Below, in pieces: positions 32,869 to 44,845 of a stretch of DNA of 64,000 nt. The position numbers and the translations under genes were made by a program. The stretch's first letter is position 1, and each line of letters opens with the position of its first letter. This stretch comes from Apiotrichum sp. Y4204 (taxonomy: Eukaryota; Basidiomycota; Tremellomycetes; Trichosporonales; Trichosporonaceae): NCBI GenBank assembly GCA_025531455.1, contig JAMYHL010000004.1, forward strand, positions 806,001 through 870,000, read 5' to 3'. Under the pieces are notes generated by a model. It had not been told where the DNA came from and searched no databases. It saw nothing but the letters and a program-made list of their open reading frames with translations.

Positions 32869-35800
32869 TCGTCGAGTTTCGGTACTTGTCACGCCCTTCT
32901 CGGTCACACCCGCATCGGCCCCCCTGGTCCTCGACTGGACATTTTTTCTCCTTGTGTTTTCCTTTCTCTTCTTGGGCTCCACTCGCTTCCACCTGTGCCC
33001 CCCCTTGTTGTTTACCTCGTCATTCCTCGTTACGACCCTCCCGCCACGATCACCCCTCTCGCTACGGACCTTGTCCCCATCCCCCCAACCCTCATAGACA
33101 CTTAATCTTAGACATCACCACTGCCATTGTACACCACGTTGTAGAGAGTAGGAAGAAGCGAAGCGCCAAGCGCGAGACAGAAGCAGAAGACCAGTACAAC
33201 ACCATGCATACAATCAGAGCCGCTGTGGGTCCAAGCTCAAACTCAACGCAGCAGCTGTGGAGTGGGAAAGGTTCCCCGCCGGCACGGCACGGCGGGCCGC
33301 CCTGCCATACTTGTCGACGGCACACGCCACCGCCCCCCCCTGGCACACGCACGTTGTCCACAATATGGCACATATCCATCGAGTAACTCTGCACTCTGTC
33401 GGTCTGTGAATGCGCGTCACGTCCCACATCCTAACCAGCGGGGGTGGCACGGATGGTTGCCACGTTCCCATGTTCACACGACCGCGTAGCCCGCCCGCTC
33501 TAGCTGGTCACGCGCGATCGCAAGGCCGCGAAGCGGAGCAGCTTGAGTCTGGAGCAAGCATCACGACGATCGGCACCGGGTGTTTGCGCGCCGGAATCGA
33601 GCTGCAGATACCGTCTGATAACGTGTGCCACTTCACCCGGCGACCGCACGATTGCACGATTGCGCGACTGCATTCGGCGACATTATCAAGCAAATAGCGA
33701 ATCCACGGCAGATCCATCCTTCGATTGTTAGGGGATTGCGATCGCGTCTCGGTTCTGTCATGCGCCCGGCCGAGATGCTTGATTCTAGCTGGTAAGTGCA
33801 ATCTGCTAGTCGCTGCATTAGCATGAGCGGGATTGTCGCGGCCGGGTCGTAACCGGCTGTTCTGTCCGAGATTGGACACACATCGATCCTACCTCGCGGC
33901 GACCAGTAGGAAATCCCACCGGCGCCAAGGTGCCAGTTGTGCTCATATCGCGGGGATGTGGTATCATACTCTCTAGCTCTCTAGTGCGGCACCCTTCTCC
34001 GCGGCTGGGAAGCTTAAACCCGACGAAATCATGCAGTACCGCACAATGCGCAGACCCATACAATTGATGGTCAGCCTGCGATCAGGAGATCGGAAAGGCA
34101 AAAAATAAAACACAAAGAACACAAGGCTCGGCTATCACGACCAGTTGCGACTAGTTCTGCTGCGCGTTATTGTTCGTTGTCCATGTCGTTGTCATTGTGC
34201 ATTGTCTGCTGTGCACATGTGTGGTGCATTGCCCGACCCTCGATATTAGTCTGTGCGCTAGCCCCACCCGCACATTTTAGTTTGCTCCCCCATTGTCCAC
34301 TACCATTGTTGTGGGTGGGAGACCCTTGTCATGATAGCAGAACATGTGTCCACAGGAGTCAGGCGCCACCGAGCCCCCAACCTTGATCTGTTATTTTGTG
34401 CTTCTGGTGAGTACATCCCAACATGCATCTCTATCGGGTCCTACATCCCCATGCTGCATGTTGTACGGCCGAGGCCTGCTTGGCAGAGCATAGTCGTCGA
34501 ACGACATCGGACATCGAAAGCGGCCGGACATGCGGACACCGTATTCCCCCGGTGCCAAGGTGTAGCTCGCGTATCGTGTCGGATCGGGTGTCCCACTGCC
34601 AACGCAATGACTCAGGCCATTGCACTCCCACATCGCAACGTCACAACGTCACAACACAACGCGATGATCGCGATTGCATGATTACACGACAACGCCAGCG
34701 TCTGCACTCCACAAACCTAGTTTCTGCCCTCTGTACCTAGTGAGATGGACATCGGATGGGGGTGGGATGTCGGAGTCGAGATTCCGGACACCAGTAACTG
34801 CTCGCCATTCGCTGTTCGCTGTTCATGTTCGCTGCTCGTTGCGTGGGAACTTGCGCTGCTCCACGCTCCACATCTGTGATTCTCCCGAACTCCCAAGTCA
34901 TCGACAACTAGGTTTCGCGCTCCAACGACCCGCGCGGCCATACACATGTACTGTACCCGTCGCAGTCGCGTCGGATGCGCATAGGCGGCATGGAGTCGTA
35001 ACGCGCACAGTCGCGTCACGTCCTCGTCCTCGTTTAGTGACGCATACCCCACACAAATAGACAGACATGCATGTGGGGACCGCGGTTACTGCCCAGATGG
35101 CGGTTGTCCACATGGGTGGATGGCCAAACGAAGTCGAAGGCGGTGGGGCACAGACAGTGCGCAGATCAGTGTGTGGATGATGATCCGCGTTTATGATCCG
35201 CGTCTTCGTACATTCCTCGCTAGCCGGACGCGCATGATCGTCGTCATCACGCGCTCCACAACCGCCACATGCCCACAGCTCCACTAGACGCTCTCGACTC
35301 TGGCGACTCTGGACGGGACGGGAAGGATGAAGCGGAATGTACCGGCCGGCTGGGCCACGGCTGGGGTTGTCCGGGAAAACCCCGCAAGATTCGTTTGGTT
35401 TAATTAAGGCCCGCGAGCCCCACATGCCCGGGCTTGGCGACACGCGGCACCGGAACGACATGGCCGGCATGGCCGGCAGCAAGCGACACTACACATAGCA
35501 CCGGCCCACCGCCGACGCCGGCCCGCCCGGGAAATCCATGTTGTTTGCACATGGTCCATGGTGGACCCAGCGCGGGCAGCGGTCGGTCAAGACGCCGGTC
35601 GGTGGGCCTATGGCCGGGCAACCGCGGCCACCGCATGCACCGCGGCCAGTGGGGCTGCCGCCTCGGTTCAACAAGCGTGATCTGCGATTCGGGCGTCTGG
35701 AGACCGCCGATACAGAGTATATTTCCGTCCTTGAACAGCGTGGGCGATGCATATCGGTTAATTCTATGGGCTTTATTATCACCCGGCAGATACCGCCCGG

Positions 35801-36321
35801 ACCGTGGCGGATGTGCACAACTTGAGGAACCCGACGCCAAGCGATACATGCTCCAACACGCTCCAACGCGCTCCACAGCCCACTATCCATCGCTTGCACC
35901 GCGCTTGCTTGCTGTGACGACACGCCGGGAAACATGCCACTCGCCGACATACCGGCGCATCGAGCGGTTATCTGATTTGGATCTGCCAGCTGCTCGTGCG
36001 AGTTCTTCCAGGCGAGGTGTTTCGCGACTGTCTTCATCCAAGCGCGGCCAAGCGGCCAAGCCATGGTCCACGGTAACATGTCGTTGTGCCAGAAATCGTG
36101 CTAGGCCGAGATGGGGCATGTGGGAGCCCCATGCCGATGCCGATCTCTGCAGATCACATCTGCATGATTGGCGTCATGTTGCCCATGGGCCATCGGTAAA
36201 CTCTGCGAGTACCGAGTCTCCTACCGCATTCGTGATCACGGCGTTCATGAATTATCGCATCAATCGGCTTCTTGGCAGCAAGGATGCTCTCATGTGCTCC
36301 GCTTAAGCACTGGAAGATCGT

Positions 36322-36352
36322 CACTGATGAGTCACTGATGAAGCACTGATGA
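36322..36352. repeat. CACTGATGA short tandem repeat
   Basis: Three near-identical CACTGATGA units, separated by GT and AG, within the gene-free region. Confidence 0.8.
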
Positions 36353-37896
36353 ATCCGCGCTGCCGCCGGATGATACGCAGCCGTCGACTACCGACATAGG
36401 GCTTCAGCTTCAGTATTGCCGGTAGGCATGACCGTCAAGGTATGGTGCACCAGACTCACTAGGCGAACCCGGGTCTGGTCTGGAGTGGATGACATCGTTT
36501 CTGACCACATCTCTCTCCCTCTCGACATGTGTAGCCTGGGGGGGTCATCTCGCAACCTCGGCCCGGTCTCGCTAGTTTCGCGGTTCGTCTTCACGCCGGA
36601 CCCCAACTCGGAGCTCAGGCCGGAAGACGGAGTTTGCCGCTTAGCGCTCGATTCCGAGAGGTTGTCCCGATAAGATTTGGAGTGCCTCCGCAGGAAAGAT
36701 CCCATAGGTTGCGTGGATGAGCGTTTATCTCATCGGACTTGGGGCGTGGGCAGGTGTGGAGCTCCGAGTGGGGCCGGAGCATTTCCTTTGCATCATTGTC
36801 TGAGTGTGGCGTGCTGCATTGTGCATTGTGTACAAGGTTTAGGCTTTGCTGGCCTTGATAGGAGCACATGTTTACTCGGGACGCGTTCGGCAAGGATAGA
36901 CGAGAGACTCGGAGCGACTTCGCGGGCGTGGACAGTGTGGACCACCGGGCACACGAGCTAGACAAAGTCCGATGACCGTGGCCATCGAGGTCCCATAGTC
37001 ATGGACGCGCACGATCCCGGGATCCCACGGCCCACGATCCGCGGTGCACTGGACCATGTACCATGTGGCCACTGTCGCCGAGTATGGCCGGCGGGTTGAA
37101 GATCGCTGGTCCGCCAGAAATCGTGGCGCAAGCCGCTCTGTAGCTGGGCGCAGAGTGGCCCCGCTCGGAGTCTGTCGGCTCCGATGCACCCCCGGTGCCA
37201 GGTACTCCACAGACTGGGTTTGCCCCGGAATCAGTCCGGAATGCCAAGCGAGACCACAACAGAGTTCAGAGTGGGTATGTGGAGTGGCGAGATAGGCGCG
37301 GTCGTCGGACACGGTGAGGTCGGACGATGTGGTGCGTGGAGCTTGGCAAGCTTGGAGCTGCTGGAACATGTGGTGCATGGCGCAACTGTTCATAGGGTGT
37401 TCCGACTATTACCACCGGGCACCGGCCAATACCGCAGCTAACCGCCGCACGCTGCACGACACACGAGCTCCGCACAGTTTTCCGACGAGGAGCGCGTGGG
37501 CACGGGCTCCTCTCACAAGTGCAGAAACTGACTGCTTGGCGCGCTGGAGCACTTGGCGCGTAGAGTCACATTTGCGCATCCACCATGCGGGTCATTTTGG
37601 TGTTGGAATTCACCGAACGCCGTTCCGAGACGGCTGGCGATGGTGCCGAGTGGGCTGCTCTCGGTCCACCATTCCTCTGCCCAGTGGCAGACGACCTCGT
37701 CGATGATGACAGATGACCGAGCTCTACACATGCAGATGACCTTGCCGACTTGCTTTCAAGATGAGGCATGTGGGGCTGGAAGGTGCCGCGTGACCCATCG
37801 TCTTTGCCGTCGTTAGGCGACTATCAGAGTTCATTCCAGAATCTAGACGGGTAGTCACCTCCGGTTGGCATGTGATTCTCTAACAGCGATAACCGC

Positions 37897-37948
37897 CGGC
37901 CATCTCCATCTGCTCCAATCCGCTTCATCTGCTCCATGTTCCGTCTGC
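37897..37948. repeat. ATCTGCTCC-type degenerate tandem
   Basis: Successive CATCTGCTCCA, CATCTGCTCCA and CGTCTGCTCCG units spaced by 8-10 bases, within the gene-free region. Confidence 0.6.
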
Positions 37949-40900
37949 TCCGGTCGCAGCGCTGCCCACCGGTTCCAATCCGGTGTTGCGGCGGCACTGG
38001 CCGGATCCGAGTGTGCAGCCCATTGGATGCGCGTTGCTTTCAACAAAGGAGACCATGCAGATGACCGGCCCACGTTGGAGCCTTGTGAGCTTTGTGAACA
38101 GGCGGTGGTACCGTAGTCTTATCGCAACGCCCCCGATGGCCATCTCCGAGCTCACATGACCCGGAGGTGTGTTTGCTCCGATATCACGAGCGAATGGCGG
38201 AATGGCGGCGCGTACCGCGACCGCGTGCGTGATTTTCTATTCTCTGCCCACAATCGCGCTAAGAAAAGTTCCATTTCCAAAATCAATCGCGTCGGCGGAC
38301 ACCCACAATAGACACCGGAGATCAGGTGCTTATCGGCACATGACCTGCTAGCGCTGATGCTGCGATGGTGTTTTGCAATGCAGCTCCAAGTGATACCGTT
38401 AGCGCGCATGCATGACGGGCAGTGTGGCATCATCAACGATTGCGCACATGATGATTGTTGCAAACGCCTTGCCGATCGGAGCGAGCTTTTCGACACTATC
38501 GAGGCGATGGCCAGCGGCGGCGATGAGCGATGTGCGCTCGCCCATTGTGATGCTCAGCGCCGACCTCCGCAACGGGTCCTACCGTCCATGATGTGCAATC
38601 CTATTTGTCCGACGTTCCTCGTGAAGCTTGCAACAGGCTCCACTCTACACTCTATCTGATTGTTTATCCCTATCAATAGTGCCTTTGTGGAAATGCAACC
38701 CAATGACCGGCTCCAAGTTGTTATCATGGTCGCCAAGTCCGGCATCGGAGCGCAGAGCCTCCAGCTGGCGCTGGATCAGATAGCAACATGGCAACATCTA
38801 TCCTCATGAGCCAGTCGTTCCCACTCCACAAACCAGCCACAACCACTGTGCCTGGTACGCCACGGCGATAAGCACACCATGATCATGGGCCGGTCGCGGC
38901 CTATCGGATACGTCACTTATCGCACATGTCCACCACCCCACTTGCACCTGCACACTTGTTGTGCTCAGATCAGCCTGGCGGGTCGTGCTCGATGACGTTC
39001 GACGTCGCCTGATCGGTCGCGAGGTCACCTGACGTTTGGGGCTAGAGGGGCTAGAGCCTATCTGGCGAGCACGTGCACGTATTCGGATCCGGGAACGATG
39101 TGCTGGGCGTGATGGCGAGCACGCCCGTTTGGATCACCTCGCCGTTGTGTTAGCCGTCGCTCCACTCGCGTCGCTTCACGCCTCACATTCCTTGGCCGAC
39201 GGTTGCCTGGAACAACCAGAGCTAAGGTGCACACGTGCACACGCGCACATGTGATGCCATAATGCACAGTGCACATGTTTACAGTCACGGGAACAGGTGC
39301 CCGGCGTGGAGCCGTAGCTCGCCGTTGCCCTCCCATCGGCACGCGGCAACCATCGCATCTTGCCGATGGCGACGCTCCGAATACGCGTTTGAGCGCTGTC
39401 TAAACGGTGGCCACCGCCGCAGATGATTCATTGGCCGCCATCGAACGCATGCGCCGCGTCACTCGGCTGCAGAATGCACATATCGCAATTTGAGATCGCG
39501 TATCGGAGAGCATCGAGTAGCTCGCGGTCAGGTGCGACGTCATGTGCTGACCCCGGCGCAGCACATACCGCACTCTTCGACAATCATCCGATGGTGGGAC
39601 TCGCCGATGCTGAAAGGATACGGAACGTGCGCGCTTTTGCTGTTCCGACACGCTCGACACCCGACTGGAGAAGAGGCAGCGGCGTCCGCCGCTGACTGAT
39701 GAGGTCCTCCGACTCTTTCATCCGACGCAATAATGTCCGGGGCGGCATTCTCCACCTTCGCCCTGCTCCGATTCTCGGATGTCAAGTGACTCTCTCGCTG
39801 ATCGTGTGATACGTTGTTTGTGGAATCGTGGATTGTGGAAATCACCGTCAAATGGGTTTCGCGATAAGCCTCATGTGCTCCGCTGAAGGCCATGCCCATT
39901 TATTGGTGGTCTTGTTTGTAACACCACATATCGCTACGGTCGCCACCCGGCCGGGGCGAGTGGCGTGCATCGGCAAACGGTGATCAGCTGAGCGATTTGG
40001 ACGCCGGAGTCCCCGTGGTGGTTGTCGACGGCATCGGCCAATGCTGCGCTCGTAGAATATTACAACCAGCACCAATCCCGCGGTGGGCCTCCGAGGATAG
40101 CTACACCGCGGGCCGGCCCCGCCGCGTCGCCGGCGCGAGCCTACCGGTCCCGCTCACCGGTCGTTGCCTGTTGCTACCGCGCAACGTGCTGATCACATAC
40201 CTACTAACCATTATACTAACCGACTCATTCCGCATGACCGGCAGATGCCGCATGCTGTCGGGATCCAGACTATGATTGACATCATGTGGTGCACTCACGA
40301 TATGCAAAGTGGACCGTCCACTCGGGAGCCGAGTCCAAACAATCCAAGCGTACAATCGTTGCCCACTTTCGACGCCTTTGGCACATGCCCAACTTCTGGA
40401 GTTCTGGATGATCTTCGGGCACCAATCAACCTGCGAACCGCTGTTCACGATCACCCTCGCATCCGAGGTTCACCTTCGTTTACCGATCACGGTTCGGGAT
40501 TCCTCACACTCGCTAAAAGGGTCGGCGCATTCTACTGCGTCGGTGCATCCCACCATCTCCCAATGGTGCAGCCCGGACCGAGATCCCGAGGTCGGGTATG
40601 CGGGTCGGAGACTTTCCGTTCTAGATGCCGATGTGAGCTACTGGCACCCGATGTCGAGCTCATCAGACTCTGCGGACCGATATTCCGTGGACGACAGAGT
40701 CCATCGTCGGACATCGCCACCACTCAACAACTGAGCCGGAAACTCCGCGCGGAAGGTGTCGCTCCGCGTCGGAACACTGGCCGGCGGCCAGTGGCCATGC
40801 AGTCACCCTGTTTGCCGCATAGATATCCCGCAGCGGATAATCGTCGTAGTCGGCTCCTTGCTGGTACCGTCAGATAACCGCCCGGAGTCGGGATGTCGAT

Positions 40901-42384
40901 GCGTTTCTGAGGTCGAGTGTCGGAGAGAGATCGGCACGACGCTGTCTCGGCGCTTTGATCGGCCTCGTTTGTCCTAAGCGAAAGTGCACACACACGATGC
41001 GGTCTCGCTTGTCTCGGATCCTCGATTCCTCGCCTAGCGATGAGCCATCAGTCACCAAGCTCGCCTCTTTGGTCGGAGCAGTGAGCGCAGTTTGTCCACT
41101 TTCTATTTCGCCTCCCCAGACATCTGCGAACAGTCGCCGGGGGTGTATCAGTCCCCACGACTTGTTTGCGAGTTCTCCAGACGTTTGGCGGGCAGTTGAC
41201 AGGAGCATTGTGATCTCGCGTGACAACGCCCTCGTCGCGCCCAATGTCGAGCTCGAGTCTCCCGGTATCTCTGCAAGAGCCGTCACTTTGTCCAGCTTGT
41301 TCGTGGTTGTCTGTTAATTATCGTTGTTCATTCTTATTATTGCTATTATTCCTTCCTTTCGTCCATTCCATCTTGTTTTCCCAGTTATACACTGCTCTGG
41401 AAGCATCCTCACAGTTTTATTCACAATTATGATATTGCAGAGGCGCATCTCGTTCCATTCCGGTCAGCCTAGTGAGGGGTCACATCCGTCAGAGGTGACG
41501 TTGCTCATACCACCCCCTTGTCCAGAGGTGTGTGCAATGCCACCCACAACAGTCGCTATCCTAGTTTTACAGCCACAGAATACCGTGAGTACGTATGCCT
41601 GCGCCATAAGCGCCAGAAGTCGTGAGCTGTCAGCTGTGATGCTACTCGACGGCAACAACAGCGTGTCAGCGCGTCAGCTACTTCGTGATACTGTTTTCTC
41701 TCAGGCCACTGCCCTCCTTTTTACTGGTTGTCCTTCTCACTCCCGCTTTCTGTACACGAAAAATATTTGGTTGAGATCTTGCCCCTACAATACTACACTA
41801 GTCAAAGGATCCTCGTCGCTCAATGTGGACTGACACAATCCCACTATGTGCCCGCCACAGAGATGGCTCAAGTGCCACGGATGAAATACTCCTGGGGCGT
41901 TCGGGATTGGGTACGCTGTAGCCAAGTTGTAGCATGCTCTGTTGTCCGTGAGGAATCGCGAGGTCAGTTTGCCGCTGTCCGAGGTTCGATTCTGAGACAA
42001 TCTCTTCCAGAGCCGGAGTTCGGAACGTCAGACACTCGGACCGCGGACCTCGGGCCACGGAACGACGGACCGGCGGACCGGCGGCCTCGCTCGGCCGTAT
42101 GCTTCACCCGCCACGGATCTCCCGCCACCCACTTGTCAGTGGTCAGACAGTCAGACGACCTTGCTACCGTTCTTTTTTTAAAAGGCACTAGAAAATCAGC
42201 ACCTCGGTGTCTTGATGCTGGTAGTCCTCGGGTATGTCCGATGCGTCTCCACACACTCGGGAGGCCGTTAGCAAGCACCCACAACGGCAGTTGACATGAA
42301 ATCATTCATCATCACTATCTACCACTTCCCCATCTCCCCACACTTGATGACGCGCCGCGTGACTGATGGACATCCCCCGCGGCC

Positions 42385-43985
42385 ATGACCACGCCGAGCG
42401 ATGAGAAGTACTCCGACACGGTGTCCACGGACGCCGCTGCCGAGGCGGCGGCGCGCGAAGAGGACGCCGAAAAGGGCCGCCTTGCGCTCCACGAGGTGCC
42501 GCTGGACCGCGAGCCCGAGGACGCCCGCGACTACCCCGACGGCGGGTATGGCTGGGTTATTGTGGCGTGTGGCTTTCTTGTGCGTGAGGAGTAGATGTTG
42601 CGCGCGTTGAAAGCACTTTGTCGCCTGCAACTTCTGACAATTATTTTACCCTCCGATTCTAATGCTAATACTTGTAGCTCAACTTCTCCACATGGGGGAT
42701 CAACACGGCATTTGGCATTTATCTCAGTTTCGACCTGACGCACAACAATTTTCCGGGCGCTCGGGATATCGACTTTGCGTTCATCGGCTCGCTGTCGCTC
42801 AGTCTCGCGCTGGCGGTCGCTCCGCTGAGCAACTACATTTCCAAGACGTTCCACTGGCGCTACTCGCTGTTTGCGGGGGCCGTGTGCCTCGTCGTCGGCC
42901 AGGTTCTTGCCGGCTTCTCCGTTGCCATCTGGCAGCTGTACCTCACCCAGGGCGTGCTTTTTGCTGTTGGCCTGGGGTTGACGATGGTCGTGACCGGCCC
43001 GATCGTCACGCAGTGGTTTGGCATCAAGCGTGCATTTGCGGTTGGCATCGTGTCAGCAGGCAGCGGCGGCGGCGCGCTCTTCTATTCAAACATTACGCGC
43101 ATTACCCTCGAGCACGTCGGTCGGCGATGGGCGTGTGTGATCAAGTGAGTGACCGAAATGGGTGGGACTAACGTGACCCAGTGGCTGTCTTTCCGGCGCC
43201 GGCATGATACCTGCAATCCTCTTATTCCGAAGTACGTGCGTCGTGTGGACGAGCATAGACTTATCGGACTGGAGCTCACGCACAGCACGCGCAACGCATC
43301 TCAAAGTCCGCTTCGAGCCGTTCCAGCCGGCATATTTCAAGAACCCCGGATTTGTGTGCATGTGTCTCTGGGGCGGCTTCATCTCGTTTGCCTACGCGAT
43401 CGGCATCTACACCGTCCCAACGTACGCGGTACAGGGCCTAGGTCTGACACAGAAAGACGGCTCGACGCTGCAGGTACGTCGCTCGCTGGGGCTATTACTC
43501 ACCGTTAGTCCATCCTCGCGGCAGGGCAGATCATCGGCCGCCCAGCATCAGGTTTCATTCTCGACAAGGTGGGCCGGTTCAACGGCGCGATCGCGACGAC
43601 GCTCCTTGCCTCCATCTCGTGTCTGGCAGTATGGCTCGTCGCCGACTCTTTTGCCGTGCTCGCCGTCGCGGCGTTCTTACAGGGCGCGAGCTCGGGCGTC
43701 TTCTGGAGCACGTGCCAGGCGCTCCTGACGGATCTGGTCGGGATCCGGGACATGGCGAGCGCGCTGTCCATGCTGTGGCTGAGCATCGTCGCGCCCGCGA
43801 CTGTGTCCGCGCCGATTGCGATCTGGCTCACCAATTACTCGCGCGACACGCTGCACATGCACGGCACGGCCGCGTTCCGCTACGGCATCATTTTTGCGGG
43901 TCTCGCGTTCTTCGCGTCCGCGGTGAGCCTGTACGGCACCAAGAGATATCTCCAGGGCGACTGGCGGTTGTTGAGAAAGTATTAG
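42385..43985 (+). CDS. MFS transporter, monocarboxylate-transporter (MCT/MCH) type
   Basis: Twelve-helix major facilitator resembling SLC16/fungal Mch proteins. Exons: 42385-42579, 42678-43144, 43182-43231, 43286-43473, 43509-43985; 458 residues. The MCT signature DYPDGGYGWVIVACGFL is at the end of exon 1, and transmembrane segments follow (SLSLSLALAVAPLSNY, GAVCLVVGQVLAGFS, GPIVTQWFGIKRAFAVGIV). Intron 3 is 54 nt and in frame. I splice it because it restores the usual LLFRTR loop; unspliced, an 18-residue hydrophilic insert would interrupt it. The central loop is LKVRFEPFQPAYFKNPGF and the second half starts with FVCMCLWGGFISFAYAIGIY. Substrate cannot be told; fungal relatives include riboflavin and carboxylate carriers as well as orphans. 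Confidence 0.9.
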
Positions 43986-44290
43986 ACTTGTAGAGGGGGT
44001 TTCACCGGAGGTCCGGGGGACTTGTATTTCCATAGGGTACATCAGCAGGGCAGAAGAGCACATCAATGCATTGTTACTGGTTTGATCACGAAGAGCCTTT
44101 GAGCTGAGGATGCGTACATGCACGCCTCGCGTTGGCAGAAGTCAAGCCGTGCGGTTCCACAACCGACGTGCTGATATCTTTCCGTTCCAACTGGGGCTTG
44201 TTGAGCTCTGCTCCTTCTGCACAAACATGTCGAGGATCACATCGCATGGAATGCATTCATTCGGCCCATCAATTGGCGAGCATGTTTGTC

Positions 44291-44345
44291 GATCTGTCGT
44301 CTGTCATCTGTCATCTATCGTCGGTCGTCGGTCGTCCGTCTCCCG
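44291..44345. repeat. Degenerate GTC(T/G)GTC tract
   Basis: Run of related 7-8 base units (CTGTCGT, CTGTCAT, CTATCGT, CGGTCGT, CGTCTC) on the plus strand, in non-coding DNA. Confidence 0.6.
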
Positions 44346-44779
44346 TCTTACTACGTCGACGCGCTCCTCCGGCCGACCCAAGCTTGATTTATGCGAAGTG
44401 GGCCCGAGGCTGACCTTGTCCCCATTGTGCTGGACTTCAACATCGTTCAATCAGCCAGTTGATCACTAGGATCACTGTTCAACAGTTTGTTTTCGCCGAG
44501 GATGATCCGCCACAGCCCACACGACCCGCGCGTCTGCTGATCTGCTGATCTCTCCGGCAGATCTGCTAAACAAATCGTCATCTCATGTCCGGCAGAACGG
44601 CTAATCTCCCTTGTAGTGCGAGCATGCCTTCGCTAACACATGATGATGGAGTCTGGAGCAACAAGCGCATGCCAGTGATGCAGCTGATGCAACACTGATG
44701 CGAGACAAGAGACGCACACAGGAGCAGAGTGCCGCCGTTCAGCAGCACAAGCGCACACTGCGTCGTGTGACGACGATGA

Positions 44780-44785
44780 TATAAG
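44780..44785 (+). promoter_or_regulatory. TATA-like element of the DUF1479 gene
   Basis: TATAAG 61 bp before the ATG at 44846, the same spacing as at the gene starting at 32227. Confidence 0.4.
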
Positions 44786-44845
44786 TACAAGCATCGAGCA
44801 GTGAGAAAGCGCTTTTCCACACCCGCACAACAACAAACCACGGCA

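Larger units (their letters stand above)
32869..42384. other. 9.5 kb gene-free desert
   Basis: No open frame here has family motifs, a convincing splice structure or sustained GC-biased codons. The longest (35434-36306 plus; overlapping 35489-36079 minus) conflict with each other. Visible structure is limited to short repeats: CTCATGTGCTCCGCT at 36289 and 39870, GCCAGAAATCGTG at 36088 and 37113, a CACTGATGA tandem at 36322, and a CATCTGCTCC-like tandem near 37900. By eye the base composition is less GC-rich than in the genes. It could be a heterochromatic or centromeric segment, decayed mobile DNA or non-coding transcription units; nothing here decides between these. Confidence 0.5.
43986..44845. 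other. Intergenic MCT transporter - DUF1479 gene
   Basis: About 860 bp: 3' flank of the transporter and promoter of the next gene. A degenerate GTCTGTCATC/GTCGGTCGTC tract lies at 44291-44345, and a TATAAG at 44780. Confidence 0.5.

Noticed and set aside
35434..36306. 290-codon frame in the gene desert
   Set aside because: Competes with a similar-size minus-strand frame (35489-36079); Arg/Ser/Pro-rich, no domains, no promoter or introns.
41983..41993. B-box-like GGTTCGATTCT
   Set aside because: No matching D-arm, acceptor stem or T-run; not a tRNA.
32869..42384. Transposon or retroelement in the desert
   Set aside because: No reverse transcriptase, integrase or transposase motifs, no long terminal or inverted repeats that I could see by eye; left open as decayed DNA only.
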